From contig NZ_JAMKMS010000018.1 in NCBI RefSeq assembly GCF_023634655.1, positions 24,120 to 88,119 of the forward strand: a DNA stretch of 64,000 nt. The letters are read 5' to 3'. This document shows, in pieces, positions 1 to 8,279 of the stretch. The position numbers were made by a program, and so were the translations under genes. The DNA is from Vibrio methylphosphonaticus. GTDB lineage: Bacteria > Pseudomonadota > Gammaproteobacteria > Enterobacterales > Vibrionaceae. The stretch's first letter is position 1, and the number at the start of each line of letters is the position of its first letter. The notes under the pieces were generated by a model, which made no database searches, was not told the DNA's origin, and worked only from the letters and a program-made list of their open reading frames with translations.

Positions 1-582
1 GGGCTAGCTCAAGAACTTATTACTTCAGAGGAAAGCGTTCATAGATTAACAAGTGATGTAACAAACATAGCGTCGGTATTAGATGTGATACGAGGTATTG
101 CAGAACAAACTAATTTGTTGGCACTCAATGCGGCCATTGAGGCGGCGCGAGCAGGTGAGCAAGGTAGAGGCTTTGCTGTTGTTGCGGACGAAGTTCGTTC
201 TCTGGCGAGTAAGACTCAAGAAAGCACAGGTGATATTCAAACCATGAATGAGCGCCTGCAGCAAGGCGCATCGGTTATGGTACAAGCAATGGAGTCCAGT
301 CGCTCTACCAGTAGCGAAACCATCAGTTTGGTACAAACGGCGTCCACCTCACTGGCAGAAATTACCCATTCAATCACTATTATTAATGAAATGAATGCGC
401 ATATTGCTACCGCCGCAACGGAACAAACGGCCGTTAGTGAAGAACTGAATAGTAGCATTCAAAAAATAGCTTCAGACAGCCATAAAATGTCTGAGATTAT
501 TAAGCAGGCAGAGCATGCGTGTATCACTCTTGAAGCAAGGTGTAAAAACCTAGATCGAGCGGTGGGTCAATTTAAAGTTTGA
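1..582 (+). CDS. Methyl-accepting chemotaxis protein, C-terminal part (5' end outside window)
   Basis: The frame is open from the first base, so the gene starts upstream of the window. The visible 193 residues are the cytoplasmic signalling domain of a chemoreceptor, which docks CheA/CheW at the hairpin tip. The tip motif EQTNLLALNAAIEAARAGE, followed by GRGFAVVADEVRSLA, is seen at about residues 35-65 of the visible part. The rest is long amphipathic helix of the coiled-coil bundle. No CheR/CheB pentapeptide tether is present at the C-terminus, which ends VGQFKV. The ligand-binding domain is not in view, so the stimulus cannot be named. A hairpin lies 60 bases downstream. The call is secure at family level. 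Confidence 0.95.
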   Translation, partial: GLAQELITSEESVHRLTSDVTNIASVLDVIRGIAEQTNLLALNAAIEAARAGEQGRGFAVVADEVRSLASKTQESTGDIQTMNERLQQGASVMVQAMESSRSTSSETISLVQTASTSLAEITHSITIINEMNAHIATAATEQTAVSEELNSSIQKIASDSHKMSEIIKQAEHACITLEARCKNLDRAVGQFKV

Positions 583-1216
583 CGGATGTCCGCAATTCTC
601 GATGGAAAAAGACATCGTTCAATAAACCGTGTTTAAAACAGAGTCGCATACCTCTTATGGGGTATGTGACTTAGATCGTATTTATGGGCGCGCTATTGCA
701 TGGCAAAACATGTCACCAAGTTAGTGCAGTAATATTGCCAAATGTAACGCCTTGCATCTTTTCGTAAATCAAACAATCCGCTTGCTAGTAATTCCTATCT
801 TATTCACGCACTTATATTGTTAGATCTAATAGGTGTAATAATTGATACACGTCCTTTGAAATGCACTATTTTTGACGTAAAAATAACAGTAGTATTGTTG
901 CAGTTTAACATCCTGAATAATATTTTGTTTTTTATCAGTGACTTACAGGGTTTATTGTTTTATTTTAAAACATGAAATTGTGTGGGCTATCAGTTTCACT
1001 CTGATATGTGATAGCGAGCCATTAATTCTTTATCGACTGAAATTAATAGCTGTATGTATATTAAGTTTTTATTAACATTGAGTTGGTTCGAATTTTTGTA
1101 ATATTTTCACGGTAAATTAATAATAAATACAAAGGACAACTATAAATTAAATGGAAACTTAATTTTGTAAGGTTGTTACATGGATTAATAGTCAGTTGTT
1201 AGGAATGGAGTCAGGA
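583..1216. other. Intergenic region between chemoreceptor gene and phaB
   Basis: This is 634 bases of AT-rich DNA with no convincing gene. It contains an inverted repeat at 642-671 (11-bp arms, loop of 8 with one G-U pair), possibly the end of the chemoreceptor transcript, although no T-run follows it. The promoter of the PHA cluster should lie in the remainder. I could not pick a convincing -35/-10 pair or a known operator. Confidence 0.6.
642..671 (+). terminator. Hairpin downstream of chemoreceptor gene
   Basis: The arms AGTCGCATACC and GGTATGTGACT pair over 11 positions, with one G-U. There is no U-tract, so intrinsic termination is only a possibility. Confidence 0.35.
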
Positions 1217-1957
1217 ATGAAAAAGCTCGCGTTAATTACAGGTTCAAAGGGTGGTATAGGTTCGGCAATATCTTCTCGTTTAGTGGAAAATGATTATCGA
1301 CTGATCGCTACATATTATACGGGAAATTATGAATGTGCTAAGGAATGGTTTGAATCTAAGGGTTTTACTAATGACCAGGTACGTTTATTTGAACTTGATG
1401 TGACTAACACCCTAGAGTGCCAGAAGAAGCTTGAAGCAATTCAAGAAGAGGAAGGCACGTTTGATTTGGTTGTTAATAATGCTGGCATTACGCGAGACGG
1501 ACAATTTAAAAAAATGTCTGCTGAAGCGTGGTTTGACGTAATTAATACTAATTTAAATAGCGTCTTTAATGTGACTCAACCTTTATTTGCTGCAATGTGC
1601 GAAAAAGGTGGTGGACGTGTTATTAATATATCGTCAGTTAACGGTCAAAAAGGTCAGTTTGGCCAAGCTAACTATTCTGCAGCAAAAGCTGGCATGATTG
1701 GTTTTACCAAAGCGCTCGCTGCAGAAGGTGCTCGCTCAGGAGTGACAGTCAATGTTATTGCTCCTGGCTACACAGGAACGCCGATGGTAGAGGCGATGCG
1801 AGAAGACGTTCTGGATTCAATTAAAAGTACGATCCCGCTGCAACGACTTGCTAAACCTGAAGAAATAGCGGCTGCCGTAGCGTATCTAGCGAGTGACGAA
1901 GCGGCGTACATTACCGGTGAAACACTGTCAGTTAATGGCGGCTTATACATGGCTTAG
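1217..1957 (+). CDS. phaB: Acetoacetyl-CoA reductase PhaB
   Basis: This is the NADPH-dependent reductase that turns acetoacetyl-CoA into (R)-3-hydroxybutyryl-CoA for PHA synthesis. The 246-residue protein is a classical short-chain dehydrogenase. It has a nucleotide-binding TGSKGGIG near the N-terminus, NNAGITRDG at about 90, and a catalytic Ser140-Tyr153-x3-Lys157 set (SSVNGQ, then NYSAAKAG). These are the same positions as in Ralstonia PhaB. The start at 1217 has GGAG six bases upstream; an in-frame ATG at 1205 and a TTG at 1196 lack such a site. It is first in the phaB-phaA-phaP-phaC run, 14 bases before phaA. FabG-type reductases are related, but the context makes PhaB clear. Confidence 0.95.
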   Translation: MKKLALITGSKGGIGSAISSRLVENDYRLIATYYTGNYECAKEWFESKGFTNDQVRLFELDVTNTLECQKKLEAIQEEEGTFDLVVNNAGITRDGQFKKMSAEAWFDVINTNLNSVFNVTQPLFAAMCEKGGGRVINISSVNGQKGQFGQANYSAAKAGMIGFTKALAAEGARSGVTVNVIAPGYTGTPMVEAMREDVLDSIKSTIPLQRLAKPEEIAAAVAYLASDEAAYITGETLSVNGGLYMA

Positions 1958-1971
1958 GGGAGAAACCGATA

Positions 1972-3177
1972 ATGGAAAAAGTATATATCGTCGCAGCAAA
2001 ACGTACACCAATTGGTAGTTTCGGTGGAAGTTTGAAAAACTGTACTGCTGGTCAGTTAGCGGCACAAGCAATAAAAGGTGCGCTCGCATCTTGCGCTGTT
2101 AACGAAACAGATATTGATGAAGTGATTGTTGGAAATGTTATTAGCGCTAACCAAGGAATGGGCGTAGGGCGACAGGCATCAATCTATGCGAACATTCCCG
2201 AACATGTTCCAGCTTATTCCTTGAATATGGTGTGTGGCAGTGGCATGAAATCAATTATGGATTCAGTGTCTCATATTAGAGCGGGTGAGGCTGAAGTGGT
2301 CGTTGCTGCTGGTGTGGAGGTAATGTCGCAGATTCCATTTGCTTTACCTGCAAGCGTGCGCTCCGGCAATAAAATGGGAGATATGTCAGCAAAGGATTTA
2401 CTGGTTTCTGATGGGTTGACAGACATATTTAATGGCTATCACATGGGTGTTACCGCTGAAAATGTTGCACGTGAAGTTAATATTTCGCGTGCAGACCAAG
2501 ACGCCTATGCGTTGGAAAGTCAAATGAAGGCAGTGGCGGCGATCGAAGCTGGGCGATTTAATGATGAAATCGTACCGGTGGAGATTAAGATAAAGCGTCA
2601 ACCCGCTCAGTTTGCCATTGATGAATACCCTAAATCTGATGCAACGTTAGCAGGCTTGGGTAAATTAAGACCTGCGTTTGACAAAGAAGGCACGGTGACG
2701 GCCGGCAATGCATCTGGCATTAACGATGGAGCAAGTGCCGTCATCGTTGCTTCTGAAGACGCTGTCAAACGACTAGGATTAACGCCTCTATGTGAAATAG
2801 TGTCAACGGCGCAAACGGGCCTAAACCCAAAAGTTATGGGACTAGGACCGGTACAGGCCATGACAAAAGCGTTAGAGAAAGCGGATCTTTCATTATCCGA
2901 TGTCGATACGTTTGAGTTCAACGAAGCATTTGCCGCTCAAGCACTTGGTGTCATTCGAAGCTTAGCAGACGAGTGCTCTGTATCATCAGATTCGATTATT
3001 GAAAAATCTAATCCGAATGGTGGCGCTATTGCACTTGGGCATCCGTTAGGCGCATCAGGAAATCGAATTGTCGTCACATTAATTCATGAAATGATACGCG
3101 AGCTTCACACGTATGGCGCAGCGACATTATGTGTCGGTGGTGGCATGGGTACAGCACTTATTCTAAAGCGCTGTTAA
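1972..3177 (+). CDS. phaA: Acetyl-CoA acetyltransferase (beta-ketothiolase) PhaA
   Basis: A biosynthetic thiolase that condenses two acetyl-CoA into acetoacetyl-CoA, the entry step of PHB synthesis. The protein has 401 residues, slightly longer than the usual 393. Catalytic residues are visible: Cys88 in NMVCGSGMKS (acyl-enzyme), His357 in GGAIALGHPLGASG and Cys387 in LCVGGGMG (general base). A strong GGGGAG sits about 8 bases before the ATG. It follows phaB by 14 bases and is surely cotranscribed. A degradative thiolase (AtoB/FadA) would have the same fold; position next to phaB and phaC supports PhaA. Confidence 0.95.
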   Translation: MEKVYIVAAKRTPIGSFGGSLKNCTAGQLAAQAIKGALASCAVNETDIDEVIVGNVISANQGMGVGRQASIYANIPEHVPAYSLNMVCGSGMKSIMDSVSHIRAGEAEVVVAAGVEVMSQIPFALPASVRSGNKMGDMSAKDLLVSDGLTDIFNGYHMGVTAENVAREVNISRADQDAYALESQMKAVAAIEAGRFNDEIVPVEIKIKRQPAQFAIDEYPKSDATLAGLGKLRPAFDKEGTVTAGNASGINDGASAVIVASEDAVKRLGLTPLCEIVSTAQTGLNPKVMGLGPVQAMTKALEKADLSLSDVDTFEFNEAFAAQALGVIRSLADECSVSSDSIIEKSNPNGGAIALGHPLGASGNRIVVTLIHEMIRELHTYGAATLCVGGGMGTALILKRC

Positions 3178-3255
3178 TCGAATTTAGATATTGGAAATCA
3201 ATATTTTCATAACGTTAAAAATACACACTGAACTTATATTTTTAGGAGAGCGACT

Positions 3256-3603
3256 ATGTACACGGATATTTTTAAAGTAATCAATGAGCAGTCAGAAAAA
3301 ACATTTGAACCATATGCGAAATTTAGCAAGCTAATGACAAAAAATGTTGAAACACTAACTGAATTGCAACTTAATGCGATGAGAACCTATAGCGAACTAG
3401 GATTATCTCAAATGAAAGCGGTGGCAGAAGTGAAAGACATTTCGTCGCTAACAGTATTCAATACTCAACAAGTTACGTCGCTTACTCGCTTATCTCAACA
3501 AATGATGGATGATAGCAATAAGCTTCAGCAAGTTGCTAAAGAATTCAAAGACGATATAGAAACGCTGACTACCGAGACAATTAAAACTAATACGCCAGCT
3601 TAA
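3256..3603 (+). CDS. phaP: Phasin family protein (PHA granule-associated)
   Basis: A 115-residue all-helical protein with no signal peptide, typical of small phasins that coat PHA granules and control their number and size. It has the phasin pattern of an N-terminal FKVINEQ...FEPYAKFSKL segment and a long amphipathic helix (LQLNAMRTYSELGLSQMKA). A second Q-rich helix and a Thr-rich tail follow. AGGAGAG lies 6-7 bases before the ATG. It sits between phaA and phaC, and a terminator-like hairpin follows at 3633. That arrangement would favour phasin over synthase transcripts, which fits a structural protein needed in excess. Confidence 0.9.
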   Translation: MYTDIFKVINEQSEKTFEPYAKFSKLMTKNVETLTELQLNAMRTYSELGLSQMKAVAEVKDISSLTVFNTQQVTSLTRLSQQMMDDSNKLQQVAKEFKDDIETLTTETIKTNTPA

Positions 3604-3632
3604 TTTGGCAGTAAGTATATGTTAGGGGTTTC

Positions 3633-3669
3633 GGGGTACATCGTATCTCGTGCCCCTTTTTTATTTTTT
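3633..3669 (+). terminator. Terminator-like hairpin between phaP and phaC
   Basis: GGGGTAC pairs with GTGCCCC (one G-U) across a short loop, followed by TTTTTTATTTTT. It lies inside the gene cluster, 18 bases before phaC. It is therefore probably a partial terminator that lowers phaC expression relative to phaP, or else it ends a phaBAP transcript before a separate phaC promoter. Confidence 0.7.
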
Positions 3670-3686
3670 AGAAAAGGGTTTGAATT

Positions 3687-5513
3687 ATGTTTCAAAACTT
3701 CTTTTCGGACTACCTTGTAACATTGCAGGAAAGTAACCAGCGATGGTGGAAAGATTTCGAGCAGGGCAAGGCAGCCGTTAATAATCCGCTTTCAAAAGCG
3801 ATGCAAGAACTCAATATAGAAGATACTGCAGAATTTATGGATAAAGCATCTAAGCAGCCAGCTGCGATGCTGGATGTCCAGATGAAATGGTGGATGCAAC
3901 AGTTAGAAATATGGCAGCGTGCAGCCCTTCAAAATGATAAAACAGATGTAGTTTCCGTAGAAAAAGGTGACCGTCGTTTTGAAGATGCTGCATGGAAAGA
4001 TGACGCCTTCTATAGCGTAATCAAGCAGTCTTACGTATTGTTTAGCCAAACCTACCTCGACACCATAAATGCAGTTGAAGGCGTTGATGAAAAAACGAAA
4101 GAAAGGTTGGCTTTCTTTTCTAGACAAACCTTAAACGCTTTGTCGCCAAGTAATTTTATCGCCACTAACCCCGAGTTACTTCAGTTGACTTTGGAGCAAA
4201 AGGGCGAGAACTTACTCGCGGGTATGCAGCAACTTCAAGAAGACATGGAAGCCAGTGCTGACGTACTTAAGATCAGAATGACCAATACGAAGTCGTTTGA
4301 TATTGGTAAGCACGTGGCGAATACAAAAGGCGATGTTGTATTTAAGAACGAGCTCTTTGAGTTGATTCAGTATCGCCCGTTGACAGAATCGGTCAATTCG
4401 ACGCCGCTACTCATCGTCCCGCCATTTATTAACAAGTATTACATCCTCGATCTTAGAGAAAAGAACTCGATGGTGAAGTGGCTCTTGGAGCAAGGTCATC
4501 CTGTTTTCATGATGTCCTGGCGCAACCCTGGGCCGGAACAAGCGACAACAGAATTTGGTGACTATGTCACCGAAGGCGTCGTTAAAGCGGTGTCAGCAAT
4601 AGAGGCAATCACAGGGCAAGAACAAGTGAATGCGGCGGGTTATTGTATTGGCGGTACCGTGCTAGCATCCACGGTTGCCTACTATGCAGCAAAACGAATG
4701 AAAAAGCGTATAGCATCTGCGTCATTTTTCACCACACTTTTGGATTTCGAACAACCTGGTGAGGTGGGCGCATACATTAACGATACTATCGTTAGTGCCA
4801 TTGAAGCACAGAATATTCAACAGGGCTATATGGATGGTCGTTCTTTGAGTGTGACGTTTAGCCTGCTGCGAGAGAACAGCTTGTATTGGAACTACTATAT
4901 AGACAACTACCTCAAGGGAAACAGTCCGGTTGATTTTGATTTACTGTATTGGAACAGTGACAGTACCAATGTAGCCGCAGCAACACATAATTTCTTGCTA
5001 AGGAAATTATATTTGGAGAATCAATTAGTTCAGGATAAAGGTGTAAAAGTTGGGGGAGTGTGGATTGACTTGAACAAAATCCGTATTCCAAGCTACTTTG
5101 TCTCGACTAAAGAAGACCATATCGCATTGTGGCAAGGTACGTATCGAGGTGCATTACAGGTTGGTGGAAATAAGACTTTTGTACTGGGCGAATCAGGTCA
5201 TATTGCTGGGATCGTTAATCATCCTGGCAAGGATAAATATGGTTATTGGACTAACTCTACGCTGGAAGAGTCTGCTGATGACTGGATGAACAATGCAGAG
5301 CATCAAAAAGGGTCTTGGTGGGTGCATTGGGACGAGTGGTTAAACCAATTTAATGCAGATGAGAAGGTTGCCCCTTATTCGGTTGGTAATGACGCATTTC
5401 CAGTGCTATATGATGCACCGGGTCAATATGTGCTGCAAACGTTACCCATTGAAAGCTCACATGCAATCCCTGATATCGAACCGTCACAAGCGGAAGTTTC
5501 AGAAAGCACGTAA
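3687..5513 (+). CDS. phaC: Class I poly(R)-hydroxyalkanoate synthase PhaC
   Basis: This enzyme polymerises (R)-3-hydroxyacyl-CoA into PHA at the granule surface. The 608-residue length is typical of class I synthases. A helical N-terminal domain (about 1-200) precedes the alpha/beta-hydrolase catalytic domain. The lipase-like box is AGYCIGG with nucleophile Cys320. Asp477 (KEDHIALW) and His505 (ESGHIAG) complete the triad, matching Ralstonia Cys319/Asp480/His508. The extra C-terminal tail (about 570-608, acidic and Ser/Pro-rich) looks unstructured. The ATG is preceded by AAAAGGG. It is last in the cluster, 83 bases after phaP and behind a hairpin. No class III PhaE partner or PhaR regulator is in the window. 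Confidence 0.96.
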   Translation: MFQNFFSDYLVTLQESNQRWWKDFEQGKAAVNNPLSKAMQELNIEDTAEFMDKASKQPAAMLDVQMKWWMQQLEIWQRAALQNDKTDVVSVEKGDRRFEDAAWKDDAFYSVIKQSYVLFSQTYLDTINAVEGVDEKTKERLAFFSRQTLNALSPSNFIATNPELLQLTLEQKGENLLAGMQQLQEDMEASADVLKIRMTNTKSFDIGKHVANTKGDVVFKNELFELIQYRPLTESVNSTPLLIVPPFINKYYILDLREKNSMVKWLLEQGHPVFMMSWRNPGPEQATTEFGDYVTEGVVKAVSAIEAITGQEQVNAAGYCIGGTVLASTVAYYAAKRMKKRIASASFFTTLLDFEQPGEVGAYINDTIVSAIEAQNIQQGYMDGRSLSVTFSLLRENSLYWNYYIDNYLKGNSPVDFDLLYWNSDSTNVAAATHNFLLRKLYLENQLVQDKGVKVGGVWIDLNKIRIPSYFVSTKEDHIALWQGTYRGALQVGGNKTFVLGESGHIAGIVNHPGKDKYGYWTNSTLEESADDWMNNAEHQKGSWWVHWDEWLNQFNADEKVAPYSVGNDAFPVLYDAPGQYVLQTLPIESSHAIPDIEPSQAEVSEST

Positions 5514-5626
5514 AGCCGCAATGGCATTGGTGCATTCTGTCTACCACCTGACAAAATGAAATGAAGACATTTCAAAACATGCGGGAAAATAAAGTAAGTG
5601 TAGAGGTCAAGTTTTTGGCTTCTGCA

Positions 5627-5710
5627 CTATTACTACCAAATTACTATTACTACCCAATTACTATTACTACCCAATTACTATTACTACCCAATTACTATTA
5701 TTACTACCAA
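5627..5710. repeat. 17-bp tandem repeat array (about 5 copies)
   Basis: The unit CTATTACTACCCAATTA occurs at 5627-5643 (one change), 5644-5660, 5661-5677 and 5678-5694 without gaps. A diverged fifth copy with a 3-base insertion runs to 5710. Copies 2-4 are identical, suggesting recent slippage. Confidence 0.95.
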
Positions 5711-5735
5711 ACAACAACTACTACTATCACAGCTT

Positions 5736-5769
5736 AACACTTGACCATAACTAACACTTCACCATAACT
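5736..5769. repeat. 17-bp direct duplication
   Basis: AACACTTGACCATAACT (5736-5752) is followed immediately by the same sequence with one change (5753-5769), and the start of a third copy follows. The period equals that of the array just upstream but the sequence is unrelated. Confidence 0.85.
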
Positions 5770-5929
5770 AGCACTTAGCGCTGTCTGTTTGTTTTGTCTG
5801 TTTACCTCTTTCTTTCTCGGTAACGACCTAAGACCATTACGTAACGCCTTAGCGTGTATCCGTAAAATACTTTAAACTCTTTGATAAACACATAAAATAC
5901 TGTGTGTATTTTCAAGTATTGAGGTTGTC

Positions 5930-6544
5930 ATGGATATCGAAACGTTAGAACAAAAAGTCAGCTATATTCTTGGTCGAGAAGTGGCGACAGAGTTGGCGAA
6001 AAAGTCGTTTCCTAAAATGAACATCAAAATTATCCAAGAAGCTATTATGGATACGTTTTTGCAAAAAGAATGGCCTTTTGATCCCCAGGATGCGGAGTTG
6101 CTAAAAGCTGAACTTGAAGAGCAAAGAAAGCTGGCGGAAACGACGCTAGAGCAACAAAAAGCCAATTATGAGCGAGAGTTTTTCACTAAAAATGGTCAAC
6201 GTGACTCAGTCTTGAGCCACAGTTCTGGGATTCAATATGAGCTTCTCAATGTCGGGAATAACCCTGCGAACATCACTCCAAAGAGTACGGTGTGCGTGCG
6301 ACATAAAACCTGGCTACTCAATGGGCAGTTAGTGGACGGATCTACGCACTTACCTCAACCCATGACCGTACAGTTACACCAAGTCCCTTTGGCTTGGATG
6401 GTGGCATTGAAAGAAATGAATGTAGGCGCAACATGGCGCCTGTATGTACCCAGTCATCTTGCCTATAAAGAAAATGCTCACCAAACGGTTCCTGCAGATA
6501 CTGCTGTCATTTTTGATCTACATGTAGAACAAGTAATCGAATAG
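5930..6544 (+). CDS. FKBP-type peptidyl-prolyl isomerase-like protein, diverged active site
   Basis: A 204-residue cytoplasmic protein with no signal peptide. Residues 1-95 form an FkpA/Mip-type helical N-terminal domain (LEQKVSYILGREVATEL, then a long charged helix ending in a coiled coil). Residues about 100-203 are an FKBP fold, ending PSHLAYKENAHQTVPADTAVIFDLHV, which matches the family's LAYG...IP....L.F.VEL pattern. Several usual ligand-pocket positions are replaced: the first Tyr (V.Y.G) is His in VRHKTWL, FDSS is reduced to DGST, and the VIPGW core reads VPLAWM. Isomerase activity is therefore doubtful and a chaperone or binding role possible. It is monocistronic, with a strong terminator 20 bases downstream. 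Confidence 0.8.
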   Translation: MDIETLEQKVSYILGREVATELAKKSFPKMNIKIIQEAIMDTFLQKEWPFDPQDAELLKAELEEQRKLAETTLEQQKANYEREFFTKNGQRDSVLSHSSGIQYELLNVGNNPANITPKSTVCVRHKTWLLNGQLVDGSTHLPQPMTVQLHQVPLAWMVALKEMNVGATWRLYVPSHLAYKENAHQTVPADTAVIFDLHVEQVIE

Positions 6545-6564
6545 ATAGAAGTCGACTTGTTTAA

Positions 6565-6603
6565 CGAAAATACCCAGCGCTAAGCGCTGGGTATTTTCGT
6601 TTA
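6565..6603 (+). terminator. Rho-independent terminator
   Basis: A perfect 16-bp inverted repeat (arms 6565-6580 and 6584-6599, loop TAA) with A-rich and T-rich flanks ends the FKBP-like gene. It could work on both strands. Confidence 0.9.
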
Positions 6604-6765
6604 TTAGGCTGTAATTTTTTCAAAACAGGATGATATTAATTTTTCTAATGTCTCATTGAAAAGATAGTAATATATGAAATGTGGTGATATGTGAAATTTT
6701 ACGCTGAGTTTTTATTGTTGTGCGGCTGTTTGTGTTAACGGGTTGTTGTGTTGTGGCCATTTTAG

Positions 6766-6781
6766 TGTGAGCTCGGTCACG
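6766..6781 (+). promoter_or_regulatory. Probable CRP-binding site upstream of symporter gene
   Basis: TGTGA-GCTCGG-TCACG matches the CRP consensus TGTGA-N6-TCACA at 9 of 10 core positions. It lies 111 bases before the symporter start, a normal distance for activation of a carbon-source uptake gene. Confidence 0.6.
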
Positions 6782-6891
6782 ATGCGGATTAGCGAAACAA
6801 ATTTGTCATTCTAATTTGACGGGTCTTGCTGCTAATCTGCAGGCGCTTTTGATGACGCCATCAGTAAGCACTATAAAAATAAGGAGTAATT

Positions 6892-8193
6892 ATGACTAAC
6901 GCAAAGAAACCAATGTCACTCACGACACGTGTGATCATCGGTATGGTTGCTGGTATTTTAACGGGCTTCGCGATTCGAGGCTTATTTGCTGAAAATGGAT
7001 TTGTCGACGCATACATTGTAAATGGTCTTTTTGAAGTCGGCGGTCAAATATTTATTGCCAGCCTTAAAATGCTTGTTGTACCACTGGTCTTTGTTTCTCT
7101 TGTTTGTGGTACTAGCTCGTTGAAAGACGTGACGACATTGGGTCGCTTGGGTGGAAAGACGGTTGTTTTTTATATCGCGACAACCGCTATAGCTATCACC
7201 CTAGCTCTGACTATGGGCACATTGTTCCAGCCCGGTCAAGGGGCTGACCTCACTGCCGCCAGTACATTTGCCTCTGCAGAAGCACCGTCTCTTGGGCAAG
7301 TGATTATCGATATGTTCCCAACCAACCCTATTAGCGCAATGGCTGAAGGTAAAACTCTACAGGTTATTGTGTTTGCGGTCTTATTCGGAATCGCAATCAG
7401 CGCTGCAGGCGAACCTGGTGAGCGTGTCGCTGCAATGTTTAGAGATTTGAACGATGTTATTATGAAGCTTGTTGCTTTGTTAATGAATATCGCGCCTTAT
7501 GGGGTTTTCTTCCTGATGGCGAAGCTGTTCACTGGTCTTGGAATCAGCGCAATCTTTAACTTAGCGGAGTATTTCCTCGTTTTAAGTGCGACATTGTTGT
7601 TACATGGTTTGGTCACGTATAGCGTGTTACTAAAATCGTTTACAGGTCTTAGCCCGCTGACATTTTTGAAGAAGATGGAAGATGCAATCATGTTTGCATT
7701 CTCAACCGCTTCTTCGAATGCAACGATTCCAGTTACAATGGAAACGGCGCAAAATCGATTAGGTGTGGATAACAAAGTCTCGTCGTTCACTATCCCACTT
7801 GGTGCCACTATCAATATGGATGGTACCGCTATTATGCAAGGTGTCGCGACCGCGTTCATTGCTCAGGCGTTCAACATTGATCTAACAATGGGCGACTACC
7901 TAACCGTTATTCTTACAGCAACGATTGCGTCGATTGGTACAGCAGGGGTACCTGGTGTAGGTCTAATCATGCTTGCTATGGTTCTAAACCAAGTTGGCTT
8001 ACCTCTTGAAGGCATTGCGTTGATTATGGGTGTGGATCGTCTTCTAGATATGATCCGTACGGCGGTAAATATTACTGGTGATAGTGCCGTAACGTGTATT
8101 GTTGCTAAGTCTGAGGGCTCGTTAGATATCAATAAATTTAATGACCCAGCCGCAGGGCAAAAAGAAGAAACGGTCGAACTAGCTCGATCATAA
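6892..8193 (+). CDS. Dicarboxylate/amino acid:cation symporter (DAACS family)
   Basis: A 433-residue inner-membrane carrier with about eight membrane segments and two re-entrant loops, of the GltP/DctA/SstT superfamily. These proteins take up glutamate, aspartate, serine or C4-dicarboxylates with Na+ or H+. The family motifs are all present: the serine-rich HP1 tip FSTASSNATIPVTME at about 270, TINMDGTAIMQG at about 303, and GVDRLLDMIRTAVNITGD near 385. The C-terminal tail is short and charged. AAGGAG lies about 7 bases before the ATG. The gene stands alone, behind a probable CRP site and before a strong terminator. Substrate cannot be fixed from sequence alone. Confidence 0.92.
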   Translation: MTNAKKPMSLTTRVIIGMVAGILTGFAIRGLFAENGFVDAYIVNGLFEVGGQIFIASLKMLVVPLVFVSLVCGTSSLKDVTTLGRLGGKTVVFYIATTAIAITLALTMGTLFQPGQGADLTAASTFASAEAPSLGQVIIDMFPTNPISAMAEGKTLQVIVFAVLFGIAISAAGEPGERVAAMFRDLNDVIMKLVALLMNIAPYGVFFLMAKLFTGLGISAIFNLAEYFLVLSATLLLHGLVTYSVLLKSFTGLSPLTFLKKMEDAIMFAFSTASSNATIPVTMETAQNRLGVDNKVSSFTIPLGATINMDGTAIMQGVATAFIAQAFNIDLTMGDYLTVILTATIASIGTAGVPGVGLIMLAMVLNQVGLPLEGIALIMGVDRLLDMIRTAVNITGDSAVTCIVAKSEGSLDINKFNDPAAGQKEETVELARS

Positions 8194-8247
8194 CTGAGTT
8201 AGCCTTAGTCGTTACCCACCGTAACTATGGGCTAAAAAGAGAATCGG

Positions 8248-8278
8248 AAACCAGCGAAAATTTTCGCTGGTTTTTTTG
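8248..8278 (+). terminator. Rho-independent terminator of symporter gene
   Basis: A 26-base perfect palindrome (8248-8273) built on CCAGCGAAAA/TTTTCGCTGG, followed by a run of T. It abuts the stop codon of the converging lipid kinase gene. Confidence 0.9.
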
Positions 8279-8279
8279 T

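Larger units (their letters stand above)
5514..5929. other. Intergenic region downstream of phaC
   Basis: This 416-base stretch has no gene. About 85 bases of it are a 17-bp tandem repeat (5627-5710), followed by a second, unrelated 17-bp direct duplication (5736-5769). No clear intrinsic terminator for phaC was found. The promoter of the FKBP-like gene at 5930 should be near its right end. Confidence 0.6.
6545..6891. other. Intergenic region with terminator and symporter promoter
   Basis: This 347-base region begins with the bidirectional terminator at 6565-6603 and includes a CRP-like site at 6766-6781. No gene is seen. The rest is AT-rich. Confidence 0.6.

Noticed and set aside
1196..1216. 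Upstream start for phaB (TTG 1196 or ATG 1205)
   Set aside because: ATG 1217 has GGAG at ideal distance and aligns with PhaB; the upstream codons do not.
4558..4570. GTGACTATGTCAC in phaC as a matS site
   Set aside because: The sixth base is T where a purine is required, so it is not an exact match.
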